A stretch of 64,000 nucleotides of DNA from CAYFQB01 sp964345225 (GTDB lineage Bacteria > Nitrospirota > Thermodesulfovibrionia > Thermodesulfovibrionales > UBA6898), in contig CAYFQB010000009.1 in NCBI GenBank assembly GCA_964345225.1, positions 20,695 to 84,694 of the forward strand. The letters are read 5' to 3'. The notes under the pieces were generated by a model. That model saw nothing but the letters and a program-made list of their open reading frames with translations, searched no databases and was not told the origin of the DNA. The translations under genes and the position numbers were made by a program. How positions within the stretch are numbered: the first letter of the stretch is position 1; every line of letters begins with the position of its first letter. Positions 24,425 through 33,779 of this stretch are shown piece after piece.

Positions 24425-26776
24425 GTGAAGAGAAAAGGGCAAAGAGAAAAAGAAATCCGAACCATATATGGCAGTGTTAACGGGGAACGTGTATCTTCCC
24501 GTATCCTCGAGGAAAAGATACAGCAGGCTGTCAAGGACGGAGCACGTAAGTTGCGTATTATTTCCGATGGGCAGCATGGCATAGGCGGCCGCATATGGCC
24601 AAAAAGCGAGACAGTTAAAATAACCGTCGAAGGCCCTGCCGGACAGCGTCTTGGGAGTATGGGAATGTTCGGTACAGAGATTGTAGTGCAAGGAAGTGTT
24701 TCCGATGATGTGGGCTGGATAAATTGCGGTGCAAAGATTACCGTACTAGGTGATGTAACTAACGGTGCACATAACGCAGCGGCACAGGGTATTTTGTACG
24801 TCCAGGGCGGTGGAGGTGCACGTTGCGACACCATGACAAAGTACAATCCGCGTTTTGAACCGCCTCAATCATGGTACTTTCGTGATGTCGGGGATTCTTT
24901 TGCTGAGTTTAAGGCAGGAGGTATCGCTGTAGTCTGCGGTGTCAACCCGCGCAATCAGGAAAATATCCTTGGATACAGACCGTGTGTAGGCATGGTAGGC
25001 GGGACAATTTACTTCCGCGGGAATATAAAGGGTTACAGCGAGCGTGACGTTAAACTTCTTGACCTGACACCTCAGGACTGGCAATGGCTGAAGACCCATC
25101 TGAAGGACTATCTCGATGCAATAGACAGATCATCATATTATAAGGAACTTACCAGGTCTTCCGATGACTGGAAGAAACTCATTGCACTTACGCCGGCTGA
25201 AAGACGCATATGGAAGAGGATTAAGATTACAACTTCTGATTTCAGAAAACAATATTGGTATAAAGAGGTAGGAGAAGGCGGGATATTTGCGGAATACATA
25301 AACCATGACCAGACAGTGCTGCCTTATATAACAACAGGAGTTGACAGGCGTAATAAACCTGTATGGAATAATGAGAAGTATCTGCCGCCATGTGCATATA
25401 ATTGTCCAACACATATACCGTCTCACAAGAGGGCCTCTCTGATAAGGCAGGGGAAGATGAAAAAAGCTCTGGAGCTTGTCCTTCAGTACAGTCCTCTTCC
25501 TGCTAGTGTATGTGGGCAGGTATGTCCTAATTTATGCATGCAAAACTGCACCAGGGGACTGATTGACAGACCCCTTAATATTAGAGAATACGGAAGTCTT
25601 GCCTTAAAGCTGCCTGCTCCGAAACCTGCAAAGAAGACCGGTTACAGGATTGCTGTTATTGGGGGCGGACCGGCAGGACTGTCCTCAGCGTGGCAGCTCG
25701 GTTTGAAAGGTCACAATGTAGACTTGTATGAAGCAGAAAACAAGCTCGGAGGTAAAATAGAACTCTGCATACCAAGAGATCGTCTCCCACACAAAGTGCT
25801 TTTAAAAGAGCTTTCACGTTTTCAGGAAATCGGGGTCACAACGCATCTTGGAAAGAGAATTAACCTCAAGACATTTGAGAAAATCTATAAGAGCCATGAT
25901 ATTGTCATTGTTGCATGCGGGGCACATCAGCCGAGAAAGTTCGAATTCCCAGGCTCTGAGCATGCTATGCCTGCAATAGATTTTCTTAAAGGGATAAACT
26001 ACGAAAGAGATTTTAACTTAAAGGGAAAGAGAGTTGTAGTAATAGGTGCTGGAAATGTAGGGATGGATGTTGCATCCCAGGCGTTCAACTGCGGTGCAAA
26101 GTCTGTAAAAGCTGTTGATATACAAAAGCCTGCTGCTTTCGGTAAAGAGAAGGAGATAGCAGAGGAGAAAGGAACCGAGGTTATCTGGCCTAAATTTACC
26201 GACCGTTACGACAAGAAGGCCAAAAAGATTTCCTTTAAAGACGGGACATCCCTTGATGCAGATATCGTTATTATATCTATAGGTGAGGTGCCCGAACTTG
26301 GTTTCCTGCCGCCCGATATACACACAGAAAAGGGCTGGATTGCTGTTAATGAACAAGGTCAGACATCAGATGTGAAGGTATATGCTATAGGTGATGCAAC
26401 AAAACCCGGCCTTGTAACACATGCCATTGGGCAAGGACGTATTGCTGCTGATGTTATCCATGCACAGCTTATGCAGTATGACTATATGCCAGAGGTAAAA
26501 CAGGTTATCCCTTATGAACGTATCAGGACAGAGTATTATGATGTCTGTCGCCTTGATGCGTTTGAGCCAAAGGAAGAGGCTAATCTCTGCATGTCATGTG
26601 CAACATGCCGTGACTGCCGCATGTGTGAGAGAACATGTTACTGGGGTGCTATAAGCAGGATTGAATATGAAGACAAATCATATGAGTATGTTGTGGATGA
26701 TGAAAAATGCATCGGCTGCGGATTCTGTGCAGGGATCTGCCCTTGCGGCGTATGGGAGATGGTGGAGAATATTTAG
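24425..26776 (+). CDS. Glutamate synthase GXGXG domain fused to GltD-like FAD/NAD(P) reductase with 4Fe-4S ends
   Basis: 783 residues. Residues 10-200 are the GXGXG beta-helix normally at the C-terminus of GltB (IGGRIWPKSETVKITVEGPAGQ). From about 325 a GltD-type module follows: a cysteine-rich N-part (CAYNCPTHIPS...CGQVCPNLCMQNCTRG), FAD motif IGGGPAGLSSAW, NAD(P) motif IGAGNVGMDVA and GDATKPGLVTHAIGQGR. The last 70 residues add ferredoxin-like clusters (CMSCATCRDCRMCERTC; CIGCGFCAGICPCG). It supplies electrons to the FMN subunit. The start is GTG 24425 with AAGGGG upstream, both lying in or against a repeat cluster; no other early start exists. Confidence 0.88.
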   Translation: MKRKGQREKEIRTIYGSVNGERVSSRILEEKIQQAVKDGARKLRIISDGQHGIGGRIWPKSETVKITVEGPAGQRLGSMGMFGTEIVVQGSVSDDVGWINCGAKITVLGDVTNGAHNAAAQGILYVQGGGGARCDTMTKYNPRFEPPQSWYFRDVGDSFAEFKAGGIAVVCGVNPRNQENILGYRPCVGMVGGTIYFRGNIKGYSERDVKLLDLTPQDWQWLKTHLKDYLDAIDRSSYYKELTRSSDDWKKLIALTPAERRIWKRIKITTSDFRKQYWYKEVGEGGIFAEYINHDQTVLPYITTGVDRRNKPVWNNEKYLPPCAYNCPTHIPSHKRASLIRQGKMKKALELVLQYSPLPASVCGQVCPNLCMQNCTRGLIDRPLNIREYGSLALKLPAPKPAKKTGYRIAVIGGGPAGLSSAWQLGLKGHNVDLYEAENKLGGKIELCIPRDRLPHKVLLKELSRFQEIGVTTHLGKRINLKTFEKIYKSHDIVIVACGAHQPRKFEFPGSEHAMPAIDFLKGINYERDFNLKGKRVVVIGAGNVGMDVASQAFNCGAKSVKAVDIQKPAAFGKEKEIAEEKGTEVIWPKFTDRYDKKAKKISFKDGTSLDADIVIISIGEVPELGFLPPDIHTEKGWIAVNEQGQTSDVKVYAIGDATKPGLVTHAIGQGRIAADVIHAQLMQYDYMPEVKQVIPYERIRTEYYDVCRLDAFEPKEEANLCMSCATCRDCRMCERTCYWGAISRIEYEDKSYEYVVDDEKCIGCGFCAGICPCGVWEMVENI

Positions 26777-26785
26777 TAGCTTTTA

Positions 26786-26804
26786 TTAGGGAAGTGCCCC
26801 TATA
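26786..26804. repeat. Decayed single REP arm
   Basis: TTAGGGAAGTGCCCCTATA resembles the right arm of the REP palindromes with a T-to-C change. It follows the glutamate synthase operon. The rest of 26777-27055 is AT-rich and holds no gene that I can see. Confidence 0.55.
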
Positions 26805-27055
26805 GTGTGACATGGCACATTATTGTAATGATACATTTCTGAGTCGTGCTACATAATTCCAGATTTTGAGTAATCTATTATTAACTTTTCCCAATTCTAA
26901 ATACCTGTTTTTATTATAAAAAAATAAAATCAAAGAAATTTTTACTCTTAGTATTTATATTGCTTAACAGTTAAAACGAGCTGATAAGCTTTTTAGGATT
27001 TTTATCAAACATTTTAGACATAAGATAACCACGAAAGGGGGAAAGGGGGGAAATT

Positions 27056-27511
27056 ATGTTTAAAGAATTTAAAGAGTTCGCAATGAAGGGGAACGTTGTT
27101 GATATGGCTGTTGGAATTATCATAGGTGTAGCATTTGGGGTAATTGTTAAATCTCTGGTTGCGGATATACTGATGCCACCAATTGGCTTGTTATTAGGCG
27201 ATGTTGACTTTACCAATCTTTTTCTAGTTATCAAACATGGAGCAAGTGCAGGGCCTTATGAATCTCTTGATGCTGCTAAAGAAGCCGGTGCAGTAACTAT
27301 CAATTACGGTGTATTCATAAACACAATCATCAGCTTTATAATCGTGGCGTTTGCAATATTTCTTGTTGTACGGTATATAAACAAACTAAAAAGAAAGGAA
27401 GAGGCTCCTCCTGCTGAGCCAACTACAAAGGAGTGCCCATATTGCTTTTCAACGATTCATATTAAAGCTGTTCGCTGCGCAGAGTGCACTTCTGAGATAA
27501 AGACTTCATAA
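27056..27511 (+). CDS. mscL: Large-conductance mechanosensitive channel with C-terminal zinc ribbon
   Basis: 151 residues. The N-terminal amphipathic helix and first membrane helix ([28 protein letters not shown]) are typical of MscL, as is the second membrane helix ([28 protein letters not shown]). MscL opens under membrane tension and releases solutes during osmotic downshock. In place of a simple C-terminal tail there is a ribbon with two cysteine pairs (CPYC ... CAEC, residues ~126-146), as in a subset of MscL proteins. A G-rich ribosome binding site (GGGGGG) lies 5 bases upstream of the ATG. Confidence 0.93.
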   Translation: MFKEFKEFAMKGNVVDMAVGIIIGVAFGVIVKSLVADILMPPIGLLLGDVDFTNLFLVIKHGASAGPYESLDAAKEAGAVTINYGVFINTIISFIIVAFAIFLVVRYINKLKRKEEAPPAEPTTKECPYCFSTIHIKAVRCAECTSEIKTS

Positions 27512-27607
27512 GATGCTTTGTATAACTGGCAGTTTTCATGCATATACGTTTCGTCTTGGCTAAGTCTGACTGATGAGGTATGATTACATTCAGGGAAGGG
27601 GGAAAAT

Positions 27608-28324
27608 ATGAAAAAAAGAATTATCGTTATGATGTTAGTCTTTGTATTCTCTACATCCTTAACCTATGCCGGATTTCTGGATAACCTTTTCAAAGCGCTT
27701 GGCGGCTCACCCAGGGGGGAACCAGATGAAAGCACGATAATTTCAGGGCTTAAGGAAGCACTATCAATAGGTACTGAAAAAGCGGTTGAAAGTGTTTCGC
27801 AGGTGGATGGTTATTTCGGCAATCAGATTATTAAAATCCTAATGCCCGAAGAAATACAGAAAGTTGCAGACGTTCTGGGCAAGATAGGTTTTCAGAAGGA
27901 TGTCGATAATTTTATACTGAGCATGAACAGGGCTGCGGAAAAGGCTGCACCAGAGGCAGCATCTTTTTTTGTTGATGCGATAAAGGAGATGACCTTTGAG
28001 GATGCGAAAAATATCCTCGATGGAGGCGATACTGCTGCAACAGACTTTTTCAGGGAAAAGACGAATGACAAGATCTATACTGCATTCAGGCCTGTTATTT
28101 CATCAAGCATGGATGAAGTTGGAGTAACAAGTGCTTATAAAAAGATGATGGGGAGATATGAATCGATTCCTTTAGTAAAGAAGGAGTCACTTGATCTTGA
28201 CCACTATGTAACGAACAAGGCTATGGACGGTCTTTTTTACATGGTAGGCGAGGAGGAGAAGAAGATAAGAACAGACCCTGCAGCGAGGGTAACGGAACTA
28301 TTAAAGACTGTTTTTGGCGGTTAG
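27608..28324 (+). CDS. DUF4197 family secreted protein
   Basis: 238 residues with a signal peptide ([23 protein letters not shown], cleavage near 22). The mature part matches the DUF4197 pattern: [49 protein letters not shown], then [31 protein letters not shown] and [31 protein letters not shown]. The family is periplasmic, helical and of unknown function. It has a GGGAAGGGGGAAAAT ribosome binding region and converges with the UbiB-like gene. Confidence 0.82.
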   Translation: MKKRIIVMMLVFVFSTSLTYAGFLDNLFKALGGSPRGEPDESTIISGLKEALSIGTEKAVESVSQVDGYFGNQIIKILMPEEIQKVADVLGKIGFQKDVDNFILSMNRAAEKAAPEAASFFVDAIKEMTFEDAKNILDGGDTAATDFFREKTNDKIYTAFRPVISSSMDEVGVTSAYKKMMGRYESIPLVKKESLDLDHYVTNKAMDGLFYMVGEEEKKIRTDPAARVTELLKTVFGG

Positions 28325-28333
28325 CAGGGGGGG

Positions 28334-29953
28334 TTAGCTTTTCATAAGTCTGAAAACAGAAAGCAATCCCAGCATAATTGAGGCACCTGCAGCAATTATG
28401 GACAGTGTTTTGATGCCCATAATCACAAACAGCAGTGCTGATACGGCAGTTGTTACAGTCAGTATAACAAGCATCATCACATTCGTCATAGTGTTAAATT
28501 GACCAGTGATCTGCTCCATCTCTGACTTAGCAAGTTTAACAGATAATTCACCCCTGTTTGCTTTCGATAAGAACTCATTCAATTGCGAAGGCAATTCCCA
28601 GGTCTTAGATACTTTCTCTCTTAGGTCTAAAAAGAACTCTCTTGTCCGCTCTCCACGACCCCCTCTAAGAAACTCTTTTATATAAGGCTTTCCAATCTCG
28701 ATAATGTTTATTTCAGGATTAAGTCTGAATGATATCCCGTTAAGTATCCCTATTGTCCTTCCGAGCAGTATGAAATTGTTTGGAATCTGTATGTATTTGA
28801 TGATATCGATTACTTTATCAATTTCTTCAGAAATATCATATACGGAAAGTGCCTTGAGTTCTTCAGGTGTTATATACCTGTATTTGTCAATCAGGGATTG
28901 TGTGACTTCTGTTAATGCTCCGTAATCTGCACCTTCAACAATAAAGCCCATCTGCTCCATAGAGTCTATTATTTTGGATGTATCTCTTTCGACTATAGAG
29001 TTAGCAAATTTCCGCAATTCTTTTTTTATTTTTTCAGGTATCGCCTGGACCATACCAAAATCAACAAAGACCAGCCTTGGTCCTTCTGTAACGAATATGT
29101 TACCTGGATGGGGGTCACCGTGGAAAAAACCGTGAATAAAAATCATTTTTGAATATGCCTCGGCAATAAGATTTACGGTTTCCTTACAGTCTATGCCTGA
29201 AGATTTCACGATATCGCATTCAGTTATTTTTGTGCCACCAACGAATTCAAGGGTCAGCACTTTTTCCCTTGTGTAATTCCATATTACCGTTGGTATTATT
29301 ATCCTTTCATCATCTTTAAAATTCTTCTTGAACCTTTCGGCATTGTTGCCTTCCTGTATATAGTCCAGCTCAGCTCTAACTATTCTTGAAAACTCTTCAT
29401 GCAGTATTTCAAGGTTTATCTTCCCGTATCTGCCTCGCAATATTTTTATCAGGATGTGGAACATTTTAATATCTGTCTCTATGATCTTCTCTATGTCAGG
29501 GTACTGGATTTTGACGGCTACTTTCTGGCCGTTTTTAAGCTCTGCCTCATGTACCTGTCCAAGTGATGCTGCAGCAATAGGTTCCTGATCAAAGATCAAA
29601 AAAATGTCTTCAGGTGGTATCCCGAAGGCATTTATTATCTGTTGTCTTATCTCTTCGAAGTCACGAGGAGGCACCTGATCCTGCAGTTGAGAAAGTTCTT
29701 GAATATATTCTTCAGGAAGAAAATCTATTCTTGAACTAAGAAACTGCCCGACCTTAATCATAACTCCTTTCATCTCTATAGCCTTTTCTCTTATAAGGAC
29801 GGCATTTATTCTGTGGAGGTTTTTGAGGTGCTGTGACATCCGTTCGTAAGAGATGAAGAATCCCAGCAGGTTTAACAGTCTGTAAGAAAGTATTATTCTT
29901 AAAGCTGTAAAAAGCCCTTTTAAAAACCTTCTCCAGTAATGTATTCTTGCCAT
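28334..29953 (-). CDS. ABC1/UbiB-family atypical kinase
   Basis: 539 residues. Signature motifs are KVGQFLSSR (the KxGQ motif), AAASLGQVHEAELKNGQKVAVKIQYP (Ala-rich loop and catalytic lysine), HGFFHGDPHPGNIFV and FVDFGMVQ. Two hydrophobic helices close the C-terminus (about 480-530). UbiB/COQ8 proteins are atypical kinases or ATPases that support quinone biosynthesis at the membrane. No quinone pathway gene is adjacent, so the role is inferred from family only. The name ubiB/aarF is likely, but I leave the symbol empty. Confidence 0.88.
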   Translation of the reverse strand: MARIHYWRRFLKGLFTALRIILSYRLLNLLGFFISYERMSQHLKNLHRINAVLIREKAIEMKGVMIKVGQFLSSRIDFLPEEYIQELSQLQDQVPPRDFEEIRQQIINAFGIPPEDIFLIFDQEPIAAASLGQVHEAELKNGQKVAVKIQYPDIEKIIETDIKMFHILIKILRGRYGKINLEILHEEFSRIVRAELDYIQEGNNAERFKKNFKDDERIIIPTVIWNYTREKVLTLEFVGGTKITECDIVKSSGIDCKETVNLIAEAYSKMIFIHGFFHGDPHPGNIFVTEGPRLVFVDFGMVQAIPEKIKKELRKFANSIVERDTSKIIDSMEQMGFIVEGADYGALTEVTQSLIDKYRYITPEELKALSVYDISEEIDKVIDIIKYIQIPNNFILLGRTIGILNGISFRLNPEINIIEIGKPYIKEFLRGGRGERTREFFLDLREKVSKTWELPSQLNEFLSKANRGELSVKLAKSEMEQITGQFNTMTNVMMLVILTVTTAVSALLFVIMGIKTLSIIAAGASIMLGLLSVFRLMKS

Positions 29954-30019
29954 AATTTTATTCTGTTAAATATCCTTAATTAAAGTTATATATTTTAACT
30001 TTTATCTTGGGTAACTTCT

Positions 30020-30061
30020 AGGGACACCTCCCTAATTTTTTGAAATTAGGGAGGTGTCCCT
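30020..30061. repeat. Complete REP palindrome, variant with CCTCC core
   Basis: AGGGACACCTCCCTAATTT and its inverse. Compensating changes in both arms (CTTCC to CCTCC with GGAAG to GGAGG; TATT to TAATT) keep the pairing, so hairpin structure is under selection or the copy moved after changing. It lies between two minus-strand genes. Confidence 0.88.
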
Positions 30062-30062
30062 A

Positions 30063-30272
30063 TTATCTTAGGATGCGTAATTTGTACAAGATGTAAATTA
30101 GTATCGCAATCCCTCCTACATAGTATACAAAAACACTGTATACAGTTCTTACCCCTAATGACTCTATGATGTATGTATAAAGCAGGCTTATAACCCAGAT
30201 TGCAGTTGCGATTAAAATAAAAATCACAATAAACTGCCATGGTCCTTTAAATATTCTCTTAATATTCTTCAT
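30063..30272 (-). CDS. Small two-helix membrane protein of unknown function
   Basis: 69 residues from ATG 30272 (MKNIKRIFKGPWQFIVIF); a longer frame up to 30323 lacks a ribosome binding site, whereas GGAGAAAGAGGAT precedes this ATG. Two hydrophobic segments (about 12-33 and 43-65) suggest an inner-membrane protein. No family is recognised. It lies upstream of and codirectional with the UbiB-like gene, with a REP hairpin in between; its stop codon touches the hairpin. Confidence 0.6.
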   Translation of the reverse strand: MKNIKRIFKGPWQFIVIFILIATAIWVISLLYTYIIESLGVRTVYSVFVYYVGGIAILIYILYKLRILR

Positions 30273-30668
30273 ATATCCTCTTTCTCCATCTTTACTGAGG
30301 CATTCATGATGGGTACTCGACATTTTTTTAAAGAAAAACAGCTATTCAGACAGTCGACAGTTATTGTAATCTACAATCTTTAGTATAACGTGTCAATATT
30401 TGTCTATTTAGTGTCAGGCCAATTTAGAGATGTCCCCTGCCTGTAAAGATAGTAATGCCCTTTTCCCGTTTATTAAAGCCTTTAAGTTATTGATAACACT
30501 ACAGATATTGGCTTTAAATTAAATATTAATAGAATCAGTGTTTTTTATTACGTTATGGCATACGAATTGCTAAAAATTTTATAGTATGAAGTATTTTTAA
30601 AAAACGATAATTAAGTAGATTTTCAAAACTTAGATTAGTTGCATTAAATAATGAAAGAAGGTTATTAA
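30273..30668 (+). other. Gene-free region
   Basis: AT-rich spacer between a minus-strand and a plus-strand gene. A possible decayed REP arm (GATGTCCCCTGCC, near 30433) is the only repeat seen. It must contain two divergent promoters, but no convincing boxes stand out. Confidence 0.35.
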
Positions 30669-31010
30669 ATGGTTAATTTTAAAAGTAAAATATCTGAATG
30701 CAATATATGCAAAACAGAATATTCTTCTTTTCATTATGAGGCTATTCCAGGACACAAGGTTTATGTCTGTCAGAAATGTCTTAAATCTGCAAAGGATAAT
30801 TTTATCTGGATATGCATTAATTGTGGAAGATCATATATAAGACCCAAAAATTTGGTTATCAACAGGTGTAACGGCTATGAAGTCAAGGATGCTTTAATAC
30901 TTAATGAAATTAAATTAATCCAGGGAATACATATGTGCATAGGATGCAATCCTAAAGGTATCTTGGACTGTGTCAAAGGAAATCAAAATAAAAAGGAATG
31001 TTCAGTTTAA
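30669..31010 (+). CDS. Small multi-zinc-ribbon protein of unknown function
   Basis: 113 residues with repeated CxxC pairs: CNIC (11-14), CQKC (34-37), CINC (49-52) and CIGC (90-93), arranged like two zinc ribbons. No other domain is visible. The ATG has GAAGGTTATTAA upstream. It stands alone between gene-free regions. It may bind nucleic acid or protein through zinc, which is inference only. Confidence 0.6.
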   Translation: MVNFKSKISECNICKTEYSSFHYEAIPGHKVYVCQKCLKSAKDNFIWICINCGRSYIRPKNLVINRCNGYEVKDALILNEIKLIQGIHMCIGCNPKGILDCVKGNQNKKECSV

Positions 31011-31019
31011 CCCTTCGGA

Positions 31020-31560
31020 ATATATAAGTTAGGTCACCGGTCAATAGTCAATAGTCACTGGTCATTAGTCATTGGTTAACAACTGAAAACGTCTATAGGC
31101 AACGGTTACGAAGCCCGTATCGGTTACGTGTAACGGTAACGTAAAAAGCCGACAGACGAAACCGACAGACGAAACGGGCCCTGTAAAGTAGAAAAGCTTA
31201 CTTGACAGGGCGGGCCTCGTAACCGTAACCGTTAGACGTAACCTATTAGTCCTCAGAGTAGAAAGTAGGAAGTAGGCAGTAAGAAGTAGGAAGTAAAAAA
31301 ACGAAAAGCAAAAATAGTTTCCTTGGTTTCTTTAGTTAATAACCAGAAAACCGGTCGAATTAGATAAACTAGATAAACTAGAGAAACCAAACAAACTAAA
31401 TAAACACGTAACCGACAGACGAAACAGGCATCGTTACCATAACCGTTAGACGTAACCTTTTGGTTTTCAAGAAGTAAGCAGTAGGCAGTAAAAAACGCTA
31501 TGCGCCAAGCGCTCTGCGCAAAGCGAAAAGAGTAGGCAGTAAGGAGGAAGGGGGTTTACA
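31020..31560. repeat. Composite heptamer repeat cluster C, filling the 31011-31609 gap
   Basis: No gene is seen. Several partial copies of the composite element lie in tandem: CACCGGTCAATAGTCA text, CGGTTACG/GTAACGG text, a hairpin-forming CCTGTAAAGTAG..CTTACTTGACAGGG segment also found near 2.5 kb, a GTAGGAA/GTAGGCA/GTAAGAA tract (31260-31300), a GATAAACTAGATAAACTAGAGAAACC-like stretch, then GTAAGCA/GTAGGCA/GTAAAAA followed in phase by ACGCTAT/GCGCCAA/GCGCTCT/GCGCAAA (31474-31525). The nadE promoter must lie after about 31555 or within the repeats. Confidence 0.85.
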
Positions 31561-31609
31561 AACAGCATACTTTTTTTTATCATTTAGCTATGCTCGAAGG
31601 ATTAAAGAA

Positions 31610-33346
31610 ATGAAATTTTTACGACTGTGCCTTGCTCAGATAAATTCTACTGTCGGCGACCTGGGCTCAAATTCTAAAAAGATAGTTAAGTATATTAAAA
31701 AGGCAAAGCAGCATAAGGCTGACATTGTCGCTTTTCCTGAACTCGCAATACCAGGCTATCCACCTGAGGATTTGCTTCTTAAGCCACAATTTGTCTCAGA
31801 CAATATAGCCGCGATAAAGAAAATAAGCACGGAGACTTATGGAATTATTGCCATAGTGGGATTTGTTGATGACGGAAAGAATAACAGTTTATATAATGCT
31901 GCTGCAGTAATTACAGAGGGCAGGATAATTGATATTTATCACAAAATTGTTTTACCGAATTACGGGGTATTTGATGAATACAGATATTTTAAGGCAGGGG
32001 CTAATTTCCCTGTCTATAATGTCAATAATGCAAAATTAGGGGTCAGTATATGTGAAGACATATGGCAAAAGGACGGTCCTGTACGTATGCTGTCACTTGC
32101 TGGCGCTGAGATAATCATAAACATTAACGCTTCGCCATATGAGAAGGGCAAGCCTGAAAAAAGGGAAAGATTGCTTCAAGATGAATCTTCTAAAAATATG
32201 GCTGTAATAGCATATCTAAACGCTGTTGGCGGTCAGGATGAGCTTGTTTATGACGGCTTAAGCATGGTCTATGATTATAAAGGCCGTTTGATAGCAAGGG
32301 GGAAACATTTTGAGGAAGAGATGGTAAATGTAGATATTGATATTGAACTGGTCAGGAAATACAGGAGAGAAAAAAGATTATCGGCAAAGTTTAAAAAGAA
32401 AGAGATCGAAGGTAAAGTAAAAAGGTTTAAACTCCATACACCTGAATATCATGAAAGGAGGCCGGTAAGACAATCGATAATACAACCTTTAATGGAGAAA
32501 GATGAAGAGATTTACAAGGCACTTTTGCTCGGCACCTCGGATTATGTCAGAAAGAATGATTTCAAGGGCGTTGTAATTGGTCTCAGCGGAGGTGTAGATT
32601 CCTCACTTGTTGCAACAATTGCAGTTGATGCAATCGGCAAAGAGAATGTAACCGGCCTTTTTATGCCGTCAAAATATACATCAAAAGAGAGCAGGGAGGA
32701 TGCATTTCAGCTTGCAGAAAACCTTGGAATTAATATAATAGAAATATCTATTGACGGAGTTATGGGAGGATATCTTAAGGTACTCAAGAATAAATTATCC
32801 AGCAAAGGAAAAGATACTACTCTGGAAAATCTGCAGGCCAGAATCAGGGGGAACCTGCTAATGGCGTTTTCCAACAAATACGGCTGGCTTGTGCTTACCA
32901 CAGGGAACAAATCAGAGATTAGCGTTGGCTATGCTACTCTTTATGGAGATATGGCCGGAGGTTTTGCAGTAATAAAAGATGTGCCCAAAACCCTGGTTTA
33001 TAATTTGTGCAGGTGGAGGAATTCGATAAATAAAGATAACATAATCCCTGAAAGGGTATTGTGGAAAGAACCTACAGCTGAACTCAAACCTGACCAGAAA
33101 GACAGTGATGCACTTCCTCCTTATCCAGTACTTGATCCAATACTTAAGGCATACATCGAGGATGATATGACTTTCAAGGAGATACTCAAAGTTGGATGTG
33201 AGCTTGAATGTACCCAGAAAGTTATAGGTATGATAGACAGAAGTGAGTACAAAAGAAGGCAGGCACCGCCCGGTATTAAAATAACTGGAAGAGCTTTTGG
33301 CAGGGACAGGCGCTTCCCAATAACAAATAAATACAGGAGTTACTGA
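31610..33346 (+). CDS. nadE: Glutamine-dependent NAD+ synthetase
   Basis: 578 residues. The N-terminal nitrilase-type glutaminase (1-270) has the catalytic glutamate in AFPELAIPGYPPEDLL, lysine in IYHKIVLPNYGVFDE and cysteine in LGVSICEDIW. The C-terminal ammonia-dependent synthetase (290-578) has the PP-loop SGGVDSSLVA and TTGNKSEISVGYATLYGD. It converts deamido-NAD to NAD using ATP and glutamine, the last step of NAD synthesis. Length is normal. Two very small genes and rsmI follow with overlaps, forming one operon. Confidence 0.95.
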   Translation: MKFLRLCLAQINSTVGDLGSNSKKIVKYIKKAKQHKADIVAFPELAIPGYPPEDLLLKPQFVSDNIAAIKKISTETYGIIAIVGFVDDGKNNSLYNAAAVITEGRIIDIYHKIVLPNYGVFDEYRYFKAGANFPVYNVNNAKLGVSICEDIWQKDGPVRMLSLAGAEIIININASPYEKGKPEKRERLLQDESSKNMAVIAYLNAVGGQDELVYDGLSMVYDYKGRLIARGKHFEEEMVNVDIDIELVRKYRREKRLSAKFKKKEIEGKVKRFKLHTPEYHERRPVRQSIIQPLMEKDEEIYKALLLGTSDYVRKNDFKGVVIGLSGGVDSSLVATIAVDAIGKENVTGLFMPSKYTSKESREDAFQLAENLGINIIEISIDGVMGGYLKVLKNKLSSKGKDTTLENLQARIRGNLLMAFSNKYGWLVLTTGNKSEISVGYATLYGDMAGGFAVIKDVPKTLVYNLCRWRNSINKDNIIPERVLWKEPTAELKPDQKDSDALPPYPVLDPILKAYIEDDMTFKEILKVGCELECTQKVIGMIDRSEYKRRQAPPGIKITGRAFGRDRRFPITNKYRSY

Positions 33347-33528
33347 TGGAAGAATTAAGAGTTTGTGTGAACTGCGGATATGTGAGAGGATTCCATGTTT
33401 TTTTCAAAAAGGTTAAGAGGAAGATCAAAATATGTCTTATATGTCCTAACTGTGGCCAATCTTATGAGATTGGCTGGAGTACATCGACTATTAAATCATT
33501 CAAGGTAGAAAAGGGCTTGGTTTACTGA
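33346..33528 (+). CDS. Small zinc-ribbon protein
   Basis: 60 residues, sharing one base with the nadE stop (TGATG). Two cysteine pairs (CVNC at 7-10, CPNC at 33-36) suggest one zinc ribbon; the rest is basic (KKVKRKIKICLI). No family is recognised. Tight coupling on both sides makes it likely to be a real gene. Confidence 0.6.
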   Translation: MEELRVCVNCGYVRGFHVFFKKVKRKIKICLICPNCGQSYEIGWSTSTIKSFKVEKGLVY

Positions 33529-33779
33529 TGAAACAATTTATAATTATTTTGATCGCTTTATCCCTGTCGTTTTTTGCTTCATCTGTATATCCGGCTGACA
33601 GGGAAAGTTTTCAATTCAAGAAACAGACTGAACTTCAGCAGATAAAAACTGAGAAGCCTGTCAGGATCAAACTGAAGCGGACCACAAAAGACAAATATAC
33701 ATGGGAACTTACGGGTGATAACGCAGATGAGATTATAAAGATAGACAGGCAACTTAGAAAGATGCTTAATGTGAAGTGA
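33528..33779 (+). CDS. Small exported protein of unknown function
   Basis: 83 residues. A signal peptide (MKQFIIILIALSLSFFASSVYPA, cleavage near residue 23) is followed by a short charged mature part ending RQLRKMLNVK. The start codon overlaps the previous stop (TGATG), and its own stop overlaps the rsmI GTG start. Periplasmic location is likely; function unknown. Confidence 0.6.
   Translation: MKQFIIILIALSLSFFASSVYPADRESFQFKKQTELQQIKTEKPVRIKLKRTTKDKYTWELTGDNADEIIKIDRQLRKMLNVK

Noticed and set aside
24286..24846. Antisense frame of 186 codons opposite the GXGXG gene
   Set aside because: Proline- and serine-rich shadow frame crossing repeat DNA; the sense strand encodes a clear enzyme.
26806..26819. 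TGTGACATGGCACA as a Crp site
   Set aside because: The TGTG and CACA halves are two bases too close for the standard Crp spacing.
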